From contig NC_057794.1 in NCBI RefSeq assembly GCF_018294505.1, positions 194,975,201 to 195,039,200 on the forward strand: a stretch of 64,000 nucleotides of DNA. Reading direction: 5' to 3'. This document shows positions 11,162 through 23,174 of the stretch, in pieces. The stretch comes from Triticum aestivum (taxonomy: Eukaryota > Streptophyta > Magnoliopsida > Poales > Poaceae). Made by a program: the position numbers and the translations under genes. The notes under the pieces are model-generated. The model had not been told where the DNA came from and searched no databases. It saw nothing but the letters and a program-made list of their open reading frames with translations. The first letter of the stretch is position 1, and every line of letters starts with the position of its first letter.

Positions 11162-11529
11162 NNNNNNNNNNNNNNNNNNNNNNNNNNNNNNNNNNNNNNN
11201 NNNNNNNNNNNNNNNNNNNNNNNNNNNNNNNNNNNNNNNNNNNNNNNNNNNNNNNNNNNNNNNNNNNNNNNNNNNNNNNNNNNNNNNNNNNNNNNNNNNN
11301 NNNNNNNNNNNNNNNNNNNNNNNNNNNNNNNNNNNNNNNNNNNNNNNNNNNNNNNNNNNNNNNNNNNNNNNNNNNNNNNNNNNNNNNNNNNNNNNNNNNN
11401 NNNNNNNNNNNNNNNNNNNNNNNNNNNNNNNNNNNNNNNNNNNNNNNNNNNNNNNNNNNNNNNNNNNNNNNNNNNNNNNNNNNNNNNNNNNNNNNNNNNN
11501 NNNNNNNNNNNNNNNNNNNNNNNNNNNNN
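11162..11529. other. Assembly gap (368 N)
   Basis: Run of undetermined bases inside element E, just upstream of the plus-strand ATG at 11625. Any frame crossing it is artificial. Confidence 1.
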
Positions 11530-11624
11530 ACCTCCGTCCCTTTCTCCATCCTTCTCAAGCTTCTGCCCCTTCTTGCCGCCACTTTGTCTTCTCTGTCCTC
11601 CGCCCCTCGCCCCTCACAGCCGCC

Positions 11625-14600
11625 ATGGCCCCCAAAACCAACAAGGGAAAAGGGATGGCCAAGAACGCCGGAGCGACGGAGGCACCGGGGAGTGAGTTGG
11701 CGGCGCGGCGGACGCAGCTCGCCTTCTTCCCCTCGATGATCGATGTTTTCGAGCTCCGGGACAGCTTCAAGCCCCTATGAGGGTGCAAGACAGGGGGAGA
11801 TGATGGGGCATCCAACCACGCACCTCGTCCCCGCCAACTGCGCTGAGGCCGCCCCGAATCAGTACCCGTTTTCGTCAACTACTTCTCTTGCGGCCTCTGC
11901 CCCCTTTCTCCGATTTCTTCAATGATGTCATGCACACATTTGGCTTCCACCTTCTGGATTTTACTCCAAATGTTGTGTCATGCATGGCTCTTTTTTCCCA
12001 CCTCTGTGAAGGCTTAGTCGGAGTCGTCCCCAACACGGCGCTCTTCCGCCATTACTTTTACCCTCGCATCAAGGGGGAGGCGCCATCTCTGGTTGCAACA
12101 ACTGGATCCCGAGGTCCGAAGGGACGTTCCCAGAGGGCGTCCAAAAGGAGAGGTGGGAAGAATAGCGGGGCCGGTGGTGCTGGATCGAGGAGGACGACCC
12201 ACAGGAGTGCTGCCAGGTTCGCCAGGCGCTGCTAGTTCGCAGGCCCAACCGGGGCGACGTCGACACCCAGGACGACAAGCTCAAGATTGCTATCACCCGG
12301 ATTCTTCGCCTCACCGAGGCCGGGCTCACCCTTGAGATGATCGGGCGGATTTCATCCGCCACCGAATCGCTCTGCTGCATGATAAGGGGAGGCCGGCCTG
12401 GCTCTTCACGAATGCGGCCGATATCATGAGGGTTCGCCCCGGCCTCGACCACAACTTCACGGTGCTGGCGCACCCTCACTTCTGACAGCAGCTCTTCCAG
12501 CTTGACATGGGCCGCGACGGCAAGGATGAGAGGTCTGGCAAGGCCGTGAAGGCCGGTAAGGTTGCCAAGGGGCCCTTGTTTGGGTTGCTGGAGGGGATGG
12601 CCCCGCTGAGCAATAACTCGCGCCAGAACGACATCATCGCCATGATGCCAGACTACAACGCGCATGGCCCCGTCCCAAATTGGGCCGAGCTACTAGAGGA
12701 GCAGGTGTAGGAGTTCCTCGATAGTCTGGAGGTGAAGTACGTCCGTGAGGAGCCGCAACTCGTCCAGACACCACCCAGGCAGAGCTGGACTACATCGCCG
12801 CCAGGGCGGCGGAGGCGAAGCTCACCAAGGAGACCAGCAGCGCCGGCGGGCTGGAGGACAAGGCCGCGGCGGCCGCAAAGGATACAGAGGTCTTCTTCGA
12901 CCTCGTGTCTCTCAGCCCAAGGAGGAAGAGGAAGGCAACAGAAGAGGAGGTGGAGGACGAGTAAGTGCCGTTTCTTTCGTCATCCCTGGCTCCTCTAACT
13001 GTGCTTCTTATCTTGACTTGTTTTCGTCTTGCCAGGGATGCGGAGACGCTGTCCTAGAGGGAGAAGAGGGCCAGGTCCTCGGCGGGCGGCCAGCCCTCGG
13101 CGGGCACCTCAAGGGCGCCACTGGTTGTGGTAAGCAGCTCGGACAGCAGCCCCCGGAGCAGCCCCCAGCATAAGTTCACCACTCACCCCTCGTTGACGTG
13201 TGTCGAGGGTATGGTCCATTGGCGCGGACCTTGCCGAGATCGCAGGAGGAGGTTAACAGTGGAAGGATCCACTGAGGGCCACCCCAATGCGCCGCCCCCA
13301 TCGACCATACCGCCCCGAGGGGCGTCCCCGGCAAGGGCGCCAAGCACCGAGCCGATGAACACGGAGGAGGATGCAAGCTTAGGCACTCGTGGACACACCT
13401 CGGCGCCTGATATTGGCGGCGAGGGGGCCTGTTTTTCCCAGCCTGTCATGGGTAAGCCATTCGCCCTTCATCCTTTTTCTTCTTCTTGAATCTTGGTCTT
13501 GGCTTCACTTCACCCCCTTCCAATATCCACATCCTCTCCCGGCGGACCGGGAGGACCTGGACACTGTCATCGAGGATGTCGCCAAGGATGCCACGGCGGA
13601 GGCCGAAAAGATCGCCGCCGAGGTGGCCGCCAAGGGCGCTGCCGAATACACCGCCAACGGGCCTGCCGGGGTGCCCGACAAGGCTAGTGCCGAGGAGGCC
13701 GGCAAGGGACCTGTCAGGGAGGCCGGTGAGCCCGTTGCCGAGGAGGAGGTGGCTGATGACCAACCTTCCTCCTCCGCTGCCTCTGGCTCCGGCAGGTACC
13801 TGAGGGTGAGCGACGACCTTTTCGTCCACCTCCTAGGGGCGTCAATCTCCAGGTTGCCCATCGAGGGAGAGGTGTTTGATGAGGAGGTGCTTTTCGCCGC
13901 CGGGCTCGAGGTCGTCGATGAGCCCAATGCCGGAGGTGACGTTTCTCAAGAGGAGCGGCTTCTCCAGGCCATGGGTGCCAGCTTTCAGAAGCTCCAGGTG
14001 CTCCACCGCGCCCGCCTGGACAAGGCCAAGTCCAGGATGGCAACGGTGGACAAGGCGGAGGGGGAACTTAAGGGGCGCGTCACAGAGGCGCAAACTTGGT
14101 TCCACCAAGCTTACAAGGAGCTGAAGGCCGCTCAGCGCGAGCTGGCCAGGCGCGATGTGGAGCTCACCATGGATCGGGCCGACGTCGAGAAGGCCCAGGA
14201 GACGGTGAAGAACCTGGCCCCCGAAGCCGAGGCCACTCGAGCCCAGCATCAGGCCACGCTGGACTCCCAGGAGGAGGATCTTGCCGCGCACGAGGAGAAG
14301 CTTGCCGCAACACTCTGCGGCAAGGACAAGGAGGTGGAGAAGCTTGTCGTGCAGCGGACCCTGGAGCTGGAGCAGAGGCACAAGGAGGCGCTCGATGCCC
14401 AGGCTCTGGTTCATGCCGACAAGGTGAAGGAGCTGGAGGTGGAGCGAGACGAGCTGAAGGATCAGGTCCGGAAGCTGTCCAAGGAGAAGGACACCCTCAA
14501 CGGTGCCCTGGTTGAGGCATAGGGATAGTCCTCGACAAGTCCGGGCAGCTCTCCGAAGCGAACAATGCCATCAAAGACCTCAAGCTGAAGCTGGAGGGTC

Positions 14601-15109
14601 TCGAGGGGATGCTGTCGGAGGGCAAGGCCTGGGAGGAGGCCCTGGCCAAAGACCTAGAGACCGAGAAACAGCTGTGGAAGAATGAAGCGGCCAACCACAA
14701 GGATTTTGTGGAAGGCGAGAACCGCTGGATCGGGCGTCTCGAAGGCGTCACCGGTAGGATCACCACGCAGCTGGCAACCATGGGGACGCCAAATGTAAGG
14801 TATACCCCGGAGGGCAATGCCAGCCCCAACGCCAAGATGACCATCTTCTTTGAGGGCGTCCTCGGGTCCCTGGAGCAGCTCCACTCCAGTCGGGCGGCCT
14901 ACCTGGCCGACGAGTCCCGGAGGCTTTGCCGGGGTGCCATGACCAAGGTTCTCAACAAGGTGGCGCACTAGAACCCCAACCTTGACTTCGACGCCACACT
15001 GGAGAGCTTGCCGGAGGATGCAGACCTCGTGACGCTCAAGCAGCGTATCAAGCCCAACATCAGCCTCATCGGCGGAATTGAGAGGGTGGAGAGCCAGTGC
15101 CGGGATTAG
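11625..15109 (+). pseudogene. Transposase_28-family ('putative gypsy type') antisense gene of element E
   Basis: The ATG at 11625 (MAPKTNKGKGMAKN) has a good context (gccgccatgg). The N-terminal domain is spread over shifted frames: ARRTQLAFFPS near 11700, HPTTHLVPANCAEAAPNQYPF near 11810, then CPPFSDFFNDVMHTFGF and ALFRHYFYPRI near 11905-12070. This is the conserved core of the grass Transposase_28 family (PF04195 as I recall it). A GTAAGT donor at 12961 and a pyrimidine-tract acceptor ending at 13035 delimit a 75-bp intron. From about 13550 a long Glu/Lys/Ala-rich heptad-like coiled coil runs to 14522. After a frameshift the C-terminal part is readable to TAG at 15107-15109, with one internal TAG at about 14969. 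At least three frameshifts or stops make it a pseudogene. The protein's function is unknown; the historical name 'transposase' is not proof of activity. Confidence 0.7.
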
Positions 15110-15750
15110 GCACCCTGTTTCTCATGGCCGCTGCAGGTTCATGGCCAAGATAGTTTATATTTTTAGTTAGAACCGCAACAACAATTGATGTAATGTAACT
15201 CTGTAGTACTTTTGATACAATGGATGTTATTCTCCTGTCTGATCTTCCCTTGTATGTCCGCCCTATGTTAACTGGGTAGGCTCGTTGGCGCGTAAACTCA
15301 GGATGGCACCTTGGGGACGGATCCCCAATAGCCTGCCGGGTGTGCTTGCTACCCGGCAAACCACCTTACCGCGCTCAACGCGGCCGCTCAAACTGTCGAG
15401 CTTGACTCGAGTCAGGATCGAGAGTGTTGCCAATTGCGGAAGGCTACCCCGCGACTCTCAACGCGGCCTCTTGAGCTGTTGAGCGGACCCGAAACAGAAC
15501 AACGGTGTTGTTAACCGCAGAAAGGCCCTTTTGCGTGCAGGTTTTCCATACACAGGGCAGGACCTTCGAGGATAATAACCATATATATAAAAAGAAATTG
15601 CTTAAAGTTTCACATGACTTAGCTTTCCTGTCGTTGCACGGACATCCACCACATCCGCAGATGGTGTCGCCAAGCTCGGTCCTCTTCTTAATTGGAACGA
15701 CGGCCATGACGAGCCGCTGCCCCGATCAGAACAAATTTTCACAACCGTGC
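15110..15750. other. 3' untranslated interior of element E
   Basis: No coding frame. Contains an AT-rich stretch (15140-15240) likely to serve as the 3' UTR of the plus-strand gene, then GC-rich sequence with the repeated motif caacgcggcc (15378 and 15459). Confidence 0.45.
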
Positions 15751-15772
15751 CCCCCACCTGGCGTGCCGGAGA
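15751..15772 (-). other. Primer-binding site of element E
   Basis: On the minus strand, two bases after the LTR end, the sequence reads ccggcacgccaggtgggg. It is related to the PBS of C (18714) and B (23175-23193). Its position fixes the element's orientation as minus. Confidence 0.6.
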
Positions 15773-16934
15773 TGTCGGTGGGAACGACTACTATGGGGTC
15801 GCTGGGATACCTTCTACGGTAGGCGGGCGTGGGGTTGTGAGAAGAGCGGGTCTGACAGGAAGCACACGGATCGTTTTCCCAGGTTCGGGCCGCGAAGATG
15901 CGTAATACCCTAGCCCTGCTTTGGTGGATGTATTTGAGTATGTTCTTGTGTTCTTGAGCTAGCTACGGGGTGCAACTTGCCCAAAAGAGCCAAATCCCTC
16001 CCCTGGTCGCCTCGGGCCTCCTTTTATAGGCAAAAAGGGGTCGCCACAGTGGCACACAGGAGGTGGAAAGGTCTATAGTCCATGAGCCTATCATCTGGGA
16101 CCGTCGGGGAAACGCATTTAATCCACTGCCGACGTGCCCCTTGCTTTATCGGGGATGCCAGGGAAGCATGTCCCAGCTGCCGCTGCCTCGCCTGGCCTTG
16201 ACATGCGTCTGAGCTGACGAGGCATCGTGGCGCCATGTTGGCTGGCTGGCGCGGTGGTGGAGCCTTCAGGAAGACTTGCATGCCACCACACAGGAGCTTG
16301 CTGGGCTGGTGTTGAGGCCGCACGTCGCCATGCAGGTGCCTGCTCAACTGGTTGAGCTGGCAGCTGCACGGGGACGGCGGTGGAGTCTTGGCTAGCGCAG
16401 GCCTGGTAGTGGCCCTGCTGATGCCGTCGGCAAGGGTCTTGCAGGGGGGCCGGCAAGGGTCTTGCCGTGGCGTTGCTGTCATCCCTGGCAAGAGTCTTGC
16501 CGGGGGTCTTGCGGATTTCCTCGGCTAGGATCCTGCCGAGGGTCGCCGTCTTCTGGTCATCATCTGACCTCATATGTTTATGATCTTGACGAAGATTTGC
16601 ATGCCACCACAGAGGCGCCTCCCGAACCTTGGCTCCAATGTAGTTGAATGGGCAGGAGCCTGTGGGCTCAAGGGTGGCTTTCTCTACTGGTGTTGGGCAA
16701 GTTGCCCCGGCAAGGGCGGAAAGGCCCTTGCCGGGGCTGCGTCGGCAAGGAGTCCACCTCGCCCTGTTGCCCTCCCGCACTTCTGGTCCTGGCATCACCT
16801 TGGTTGTATTCTGCTTCGGCTTCTCTCTGGCTTCCCTCCTCTCCCCTGCTAAGTGTGGCCGCAACGCGTGGCTCTGACTGCCCGTGCACAAGTAAAGGGG
16901 TAAAAAGGAGAGCCCCTACTTTGGTACACCGACA
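15773..16934 (-). repeat. Right (5') LTR of element E
   Basis: 1162 bp, TGTCGG to CCGACA. The minus-strand TATAAAAGG at 16020-16028 would be the promoter. It contains the same palindromic GGCAAG-CTTGCC motifs as the left LTR. Confidence 0.85.
16020..16028 (-). promoter_or_regulatory. LTR TATA box of element E
   Basis: TATAAAAGG on the minus strand in the 5' LTR, conserved in the other LTR at 9922-9930. Confidence 0.55.
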
Positions 16935-17578
16935 CCGTGTTTGTCATAACACATAATTTAGCCTCACCGTCTGAAGTCACTATCATCATGGCTATAGATC
17001 TAGCCTTCTTACAACTAGCATGTTCGACATAATTTACCATTCGTAGATGCCCGTGCATTGCATGGAACACCAAGATTGGGGGTGGACGACGCCAACAGCG
17101 GCCATCGCGCCAGATTTTTCCATGGCCTTCTAGATGTGGTGGGGAGGAGATAAGGATGATTGTGAGAGACAAGGAGTTGGTTGTAAATAGGGAACAAGTG
17201 CGGGCATCTTTTTGCAAAACTGGAGAAGTTTGGTTTGTATGCTTCAGATCTAGATCCGACGACTATTGGTGAAATATGGTAGGCACAACATCATCACCAA
17301 CTCAGGACCTCTTTGATTCGCAGGATTTCGAAAACGCGGGAATAGGGCACGACAATATTAAAAGATTCAAACTAATATTACAAATGTTAGGAGTAATGAT
17401 GCACCTACGAAGAGGGAATCTAGGAAGTTTACGTAAGAACTTTCATTACTTTAGGTGGATGCAGCATTATCGTGCAAACTAAAATCCACCGCCCTAACAA
17501 GTCACTAATGGGCAAATAAATTTTCGAGTCTCTAGCTGTATATGAGCCCATCAGAGAGTGCAAAGAGAGAAAGAGCTA
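16935..17578. other. Intergenic spacer
   Basis: No supported gene. A minus-strand frame at 16900-17217 is open but has no recognisable motif. Confidence 0.4.
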
Positions 17579-17823
17579 CTCCCTCCGTTTGATAATGCAG
17601 TGCCAACAGTTTTTTGAAGTCAAACTTTTGAAACTTTGACCAAGTTTATAAAGAAATTACTTATATCTACAATACCAAAGATAAATGATAGTACGAAGTA
17701 AGTACATGTTGTGATGAATCTAATGATCGTTCCAGATGTAAATGTTTTTCTCCATATATACCTGGTCAAACTTTTATGAGGTTTGACTTTTCAGAATATC
17801 CATATGCTTATGGACGTGAGAGA
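17579..17823. repeat. Stowaway-type MITE, right end missing
   Basis: Starts CTCCCTCCGTTTGATAATGC directly after TA, the Stowaway signature, and includes the usual ctttgaccaagttta and tcaaacttttatgaggtttgac words. It is interrupted at 17823 by the LTR of element C; the matching right end is not found in the window. Confidence 0.7.
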
Positions 17824-18713
17824 TGTCGGTTTTCTGGGAACAGGGGTCCCCAGACTTGCCTGCCTGCGGCCCACGATGTGGCTTTGCTAGCGGGCATGTA
17901 CAACCCATCTTCATCAACAAGGAATCAAGACCTTCGCGAGGGGCCAAGCCTCGCGAAGCGGATGACACAAGACCTCCTCAGGAGTGGCCTCACTAGGCTG
18001 GCTCATGAGGGGCGGAGAGTTCAAGGCCGGACAAACCTCGTGAGGTTCGCATGACATAAGGCATGACGATCGAGACCAGGCAGGCGCCAGCGCGCAATGT
18101 CGTTCTTTCCTCTTTGGTGCTAAGGGGGCAAGTGCAGGCGCGGAGTGCCGAGGCATCAAGCAAAGGTTGCCATATTGGTGCAACGAGACCAAGACCAGAA
18201 GGACGGCAAGACGGAGGTCACCATGGAGCCCAAGACGGTGTCACCACCAGAGCCTTTGGCAGGGGAAGACTGCTTTTGTTAGGATAGCTTGTACTAGCTC
18301 TTCCCTTTCGAATTGGACATTGTTGGCTCCCTTCCCGCTCAATATTTGGGGAGAGGACCATGGCCTCTATAAATAGGTTTAGCCACCACAGTAGGAGGCA
18401 ACTCGTCTCAAATCCACCCGAACGACAACCAGTTCGCCAAGCACAAGAACACCTCAACCTCAGGAGGCTATTCTTCCCCTTGTACTGTTCCTCCTCAGCC
18501 CAAGAGGTAATCCACCACCACCACACTTGAGTAGGGATTACACCACAATGGTGGCCCGAACAAGTATAAATATTGTCCCCTTTGTGTTCCGAGTTCATTG
18601 AGTTAGTTCGGGAGATCTTAGCTAAGTTAGAACGCGGATCAATAGGGCAGAGATCTTCGCGCGCACCCCAGTGTTTGAACCTTAAGGGTTTTGCCGGAAC
18701 CCGTGATTTGACA
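17824..18713 (+). repeat. 5' LTR of element C
   Basis: 890 bp from TGTCGGTTTTCTGGGAACAG to a TTTGACA end. A TATAAATAG is on the plus strand at 18368-18376. Its 3' half is clearly homologous, in reverse, to the LTRs of element B, so B and C belong to one LTR family. Confidence 0.8.
18368..18376 (+). promoter_or_regulatory. LTR TATA box of element C
   Basis: TATAAATAG within the 5' LTR, at the same place in the LTR alignment as the TATAAAG of element B. Confidence 0.55.
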
Positions 18714-18732
18714 TTTGGCACACCAGGTAGGG
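18714..18732 (+). other. Primer-binding site of element C
   Basis: tttggcacaccaggtaggg immediately follows the LTR; the same motif in reverse flanks the right LTR of B. The priming tRNA was not assigned. Confidence 0.6.
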
Positions 18733-18790
18733 TTGCCCCGAAGTCTTCCTTCTGTCACCTCACACTCCACCATCTCCACGCCCGCTCCCC

Positions 18791-19594
18791 ATGGTGGACG
18801 CCCCTCCAGCTGGATCTACCAGTGCCCACGGCAGCGCTCGGGGGCTCCGAGCCCTTGCTCCCGCCTTGCAGCGGGTGCAGTGGCCACCCAAGTTCAGGCC
18901 GGAGATGCTGCCACGCTACGACGGCGCGGCGGACCCGTCGGCTTTCCTACTAGCATACGAGGAGGACGCTCTGGAAGTCGGGGGCGACGACAAAGTCATG
19001 GCCAACTGGTTCCCAATGTCCCTTGCGGCCGTGCCGCGCGCTTGGCTCCTCCACTTGCCGGAGTCTTCTATCACCACCTGGGAGGAGCTGTGCGGCCTCT
19101 TCGTCACATGCTTCGGGGAACCGGCGGCCCCCATCGTCGTAGCTCTTCTCGCCGGTTCGCAAGCACCACCCTCAGATCGGCACATCAAGCCGTACCTTCG
19201 CTAGATCGGTGTCGCTTAGAAGCGCCCGGGGGCTCCGCCTGGCTAGGGCGCGCCTGAGGCCAAGCTCACCTTCGACTCGGAGGACCATCCCACCTCCACC
19301 ATCAGTTCGGGTGCGCTCCCGATGCTGTGCGCACCCAACATCTGTCACGTATCAACACCAAGACGCTCGTCGATGGCGGTGCCTTCCTCAATGTGCTCTC
19401 CGTCGAGGCCTTCAGCCCCTTCACGTACCGTTCGAGCGACTCAGCCCCAGCAAGCCCTTCTCGGGAGTTGGCAGGGGCCCCGCTCGCTTCGTGGGGCAGA
19501 TCGCCTCCCTGTGACCTTTGGCACGCGCGACAACTATCGCACCGAGCTCATCGACTTCGACATCGCTCGCATTGGCCTCCCATACAACGCCATC
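18791..19594 (+). pseudogene. gag-like and aspartic protease region of element C
   Basis: MVDAPPAGSTSAHG at 18791 opens a 137-residue gag-like frame with the gypsy capsid pattern (FRPEMLPRYDGAADPSAFLL, then MANWFPMSLA and LLHLPESSI), ending at TAG 19202-19204. No CCHC zinc knuckle is visible. In a shifted frame from about 19350 the protease active-site region reads TKTLVDGGAFLNVLSVEAF (DGG in place of the usual DTG/DSG, common in this lineage), then VTFGTRDNYRTELIDFDIA. Element B interrupts at 19595. At least two stops and a frameshift between capsid and protease make the gene non-functional. Confidence 0.65.
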
Positions 19595-20509
19595 TGTCAG
19601 GGTATGGGGTCCCGGCAAACCCTTAAGGTTCGAACACTGGGGTGCACGCGAAGTCTTTCCGTCCAACCGATCTACGCTCTAGCTCACTAGGATCTTGCAG
19701 ATGAACTCAATGAACTCACACCACGGAAGGACACAAGGTTTATATTGGTTCGGGCCACCATTGTGGTGTAATACCCTACTCCAGTGTGGTGGTGGTGGAT
19801 TGCCTCTTAGGCTGATGATGAACAATACCAGGGAAGAACGGCCTCTTAAGGTTGAGGCGTTCTTGAGCTCGGTGAGCTTGTGTGTGGGGGGGTGGTCTCT
19901 CTAGCACCGATCCTCTCCTTTTCCACTGTGGTGGCTAGTCCTCTTTACTAGTGGACCTGGTCCTCTTCCCAAATATCGAGCGGGAAGGGAGCCAACAATG
20001 GCGGGCTAATTTGAAGGGGGACAGCTAGTACAAGCTACCCTGACAAAAGTAGTCTTCGCCTGCACAAAGTTCTGGTGGTGATGTTGTTCTGGGCTCCAAG
20101 ATGACCTCCATCTTGCAGTCCATGGTCTTGGTCTTGTTGCACCGAAATGGCAACCTTTTCCTGAGGCATTGGTACTCCGTGGCTGCGCTTGCCCCCTTTG
20201 CACAAAAGAGGAAATAAGGACGTTGTGCGCGTTGGCGCCCGCTTGGCGCCCGCCTGGTGTCGATCGTCACGGCTCACGTCATGAGAGCCTCGTGAGGTTC
20301 GCCTTACCTTGATATCTCTGCTCCTCGTGAGCCTGCCTAGCTAGGCCACTCCTGAGGAGGTCTTGTGGCGACTGCCCCGCAAGGCATGGCCCCTCGCGAG
20401 GGTCTTGAATGCTTTGTTGGTGAAGATGGGTCGTACGGCCTACTGGCTCAGCCACGCCGCGGGCCGCAGGCAGGCAATTCTGGGGACCCTAATTCCCAGA
20501 ACGCCGACA
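19595..20509 (-). repeat. Left (3') LTR of element B
   Basis: 915 bp, TGTCAGGGTATGGGG to GCCGACA. It is followed on the plus strand by gtagcccccagg, which is the minus-strand polypurine tract CCTGGGGGCTAC. Confidence 0.87.
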
Positions 20510-20807
20510 GTAGCCCCCAGGCCCAAGGTGTGCTGGGGCTTGGCTTCGCGGCGAAGCCAAGGGTCAAGCTCGAAACTCTGTGGGCCCCCAAAGCCCGCGG
20601 CCTCAGTTGACGCGTGGCGGTTGATTGGACGTGGGCGTCTCCGCTTCCCCATGCTGCCTTTGAATCTGCCAGGCTATGCGGCCCCGCTTCTTGCACAGTT
20701 ATTCTTCCCTCTCAGCGCCTGGCTTTTCCAAGCTTCCAATCTCCCTGCTTCCTCGACGCCCTGCTCCACCTTCCCAGTCCAACCAGTGTTTCGTCCGCTT
20801 TTCCGCC

Positions 20808-23126
20808 ATGGTGCTGAAACAAGCCGACAAGGGGAAGACACCTCTGTGCTCGCCAAACGCACCTCCATCCTTCGAGCCATCACTCAGCCAGCCTCATGTG
20901 CTCAACGACGAGGCCATGGGCAAGGTGCGCCCCATGCTCGCCTCCAGCTTCAACGAGTGGGGAGAGACGCCGGCCTGGCCTGCGTCTCGCTCTAGCATGG
21001 TTCAGTCAATCATCGAGATCCCGATCTTCATTGACGCCCTCTGGGCTGGCCTGCTTCCTCCCTTCTCCGCCTTCCTCAACGTGGTGCTCGAGCACTATCA
21101 GATCCATATGCTTCATCTCGACCCTCAATTTGTGACCCTTCTCGTCATCTTTTCCTTCGTATGTAAGGCCATGGTGGGCATCGCACCCTTCGTGGCGCTC
21201 CTCTGCCACTTTTTCTCGCTATATCTCATTGGTGCCCGGCAGAGCTCAGGGTGTGTGGGCTTTCAGGCCATGGTGGCAACGGCAGGCATGGGGATCGACT
21301 TCGAGCTTCCTTCATCCACGAGCGAATTCCGCACGCGATGGGTGTTTGTTGATGCCGGTGTGCTCAACCCTCTTCTCCAAGCTCCGGTGGGGCCTGCCAT
21401 TCCAAACTCCGGCTGGGGTCACCAGAGGCTCGCGAGCCCCTACTTGGCCCCCGTCTGGGCCAGGCTGCGGTGGTTGAAGGACCTTGGATTGACTGCGCCC
21501 ATGGTGGTGAGGGAGTTCGTTAGGCGCCGAGTTGCCCCGCTTCAACGCCATTCCCGCCCGATGTGGGCCTTGCTCAGCGGGCAGGACAACATGGGGTTTT
21601 AGGAGGAGGGGCTTACTCTTGCTGCGGGGCAAACTATGCTCATGGTGCTATCCGGTGTCCCTCTGCCGAACGAGATGCCCAAGAAGAGCTGCATGTTGTA
21701 CCGCAGTGAGAACAAGGTCATGTTTGCCGCGAACATGCCCTCCTTTGATGAGTGGGGCTGCGCCCACTTGGCTTGGTGGGGCCCCGTGAGAATCTCGTCA
21801 TTGTAGTCCCTGTCCTCGCCGCTGTTGCCGAGCTCACCCCAGGTGATGGTGCGAGGGAGGGGATCTACAATAGGGGCTGGTAGCTCAGGTGCTGAGGAGA
21901 ACCCGCCGAGCAGTGATCCAGGGGTGTCATCCTTGGGAGCTTGCGACGGCCCTCCTAAGGTGCCAGTTGCTGATGAGACGCGGCATGAGGCTCCCGAGGC
22001 CGAGGCTTCAGGAGCCTCAGGAGGTCGCTGCAAGAGAGAGCCGGGCTGTTTGCCGCAGCTGGGCTCCCCTGAAGCCATCTCTCTTGGCTCTTCTTCGGCT
22101 CCGTCGCGCTCCGGTCGTCACGTCCAGCGCTTCGGTCGCCTTTGCATGGAATTCGAGGAGCTCCGCAAGAGGAAGGGATCCCCTAGCGGTGACAGCATCT
22201 TCGTACCATTGAAGTGACGGAAGTTCATCGCCATCGACGAGTAAGTACCTCTCCTTGGTGATCTTCTATGTGCCGCCTTCCTTTCCTGACGATTGTCCCC
22301 TCAGATCCCCTTCTGCTAAGGCCACAAAATCTCCAGAGACGCAGCTCCCTCTCATCCCATCGCACTCGCCAAGCTTCAGTGCCTCAGGCTCGGACGCTGC
22401 CCGTGGCATGGGGTCAGCCTCGGGAGTTGGTCCGTCATCAAGGCACCCCGAGCTTACGCCTTCGCAGTCCTTCCTACGCGGCCTTGCTCTGAGCACAACG
22501 GATGTGCCAAGGGATCCTCCGTTGGTCATGGTTGGTGGATGGCTAGCCTCGATGCTAGAGCCTCCTTCAAGCAGCGGCCTTGTTCGATCCGGGCCCCTCA
22601 CAAGAGTTAGCCAATGTCTGGGGCCACGCCAGCCCCCAGCCCCCAACCGAGAGATGGCGCGCCACTTGATGCTCCACCCGCAGCACCCGAGGTGGAGGAC
22701 GAGATGGGGCGAGCGTTCGATCTTGAGCGTAGGCGTAGCGTGGTCCGCCACGAGCTCTTCCAGGAGGCGATAGGTGCGATGAACCGTCTTGGTGAAGAGC
22801 TTGCTGGCGTCGACTCGCATCTCAAGGCCGAAGGTCTTCGGTTGGTGGAGGAACGGCCCAAGCTGCGAGTGGCAATCAACCTTGGCCGTTATCATCGCGA
22901 CCTTGCGAACGCAAAGGCCGAGGCGTCCCTCATGAATGACAATGAAGCCCGCTCACGGGCTTTGGAGGAATATCACGAGGCCGATCACCGCCGCAAGGCT
23001 ACGGAGGAGCGCGCGTGGGAGCTCCAGGCCTGGAGCGCGTCCCTTGAGCTGCAAGTCGAGGCGTGCGGGGCTGCCCTTGCGTCGATGAGTGGTCGGATCC
23101 GGGTCTTGGGTCGACAGACATCGTAG
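20808..23126 (+). pseudogene. Transposase_28-family antisense gene of element B
   Basis: The ATG at 20808 (MVLKQADKGKTPLC; context gccatgg) opens a frame to TAG at 21600-21602. The frame stays readable past it to 21806. The core GLLPPFSAFLNVVLEHYQI and FVALLCHFF near 21050-21210 aligns with CPPFSDFFNDVMHTF and ALFRHYF of element E, so both carry the same gene family. A GTAAGT donor at 22241 and a CCCCTCAG acceptor ending at 22304 define a 64-bp intron. In E and B alike the donor follows GACGA, suggesting a conserved intron. The distal exon (about 22614-23126) encodes a charged coiled coil (MGRAFDLERRRSVVRHELF). Stops at 21602 and 22216 make it a probable pseudogene. It is transcribed, if at all, opposite to the LTR promoter. 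Confidence 0.68.
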
Positions 23127-23174
23127 CTGGTGAATATCGGAGAGCTGATTGGTGGAGAAAAGGCTCCGGCGCAC

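Larger units (their letters stand above)
9675..16934 (-). mobile_element. Non-autonomous LTR retrotransposon E with antisense Transposase_28 gene
   Basis: Two LTRs (9675-10890 and 15773-16934) begin TGTCGG and end CCGACA. The flanking 5-mers are tcgtg and ccgtg, an imperfect target duplication. Orientation is minus: the PBS lies against the right LTR (15751-15772), a GGGGGCTCT purine tract abuts the left LTR on the minus strand, and the LTR TATAAAAGG is on the minus strand. No protease, reverse transcriptase or integrase is present. The only long internal gene runs on the plus strand, opposite to the LTR transcript. The first 60 bases of the two LTRs differ at about eight sites, so this is an old insertion. 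A gap interrupts the interior. Confidence 0.82.

Noticed and set aside
11010..11780. Long frames on both strands crossing the N run at 11162-11529
   Set aside because: They exist only because undetermined bases contain no stops.
13389..13829. Long minus-strand frames opposite the coiled coil of element E
   Set aside because: They are shadows of a GC-rich coding region; the plus frame has the heptad-like Glu/Lys pattern and intron signals.
19623..19640. ggttcgaa motif resembling a tRNA T-loop
   Set aside because: It is part of the LTR of element B, is repeated in the other LTR, and has no surrounding cloverleaf.
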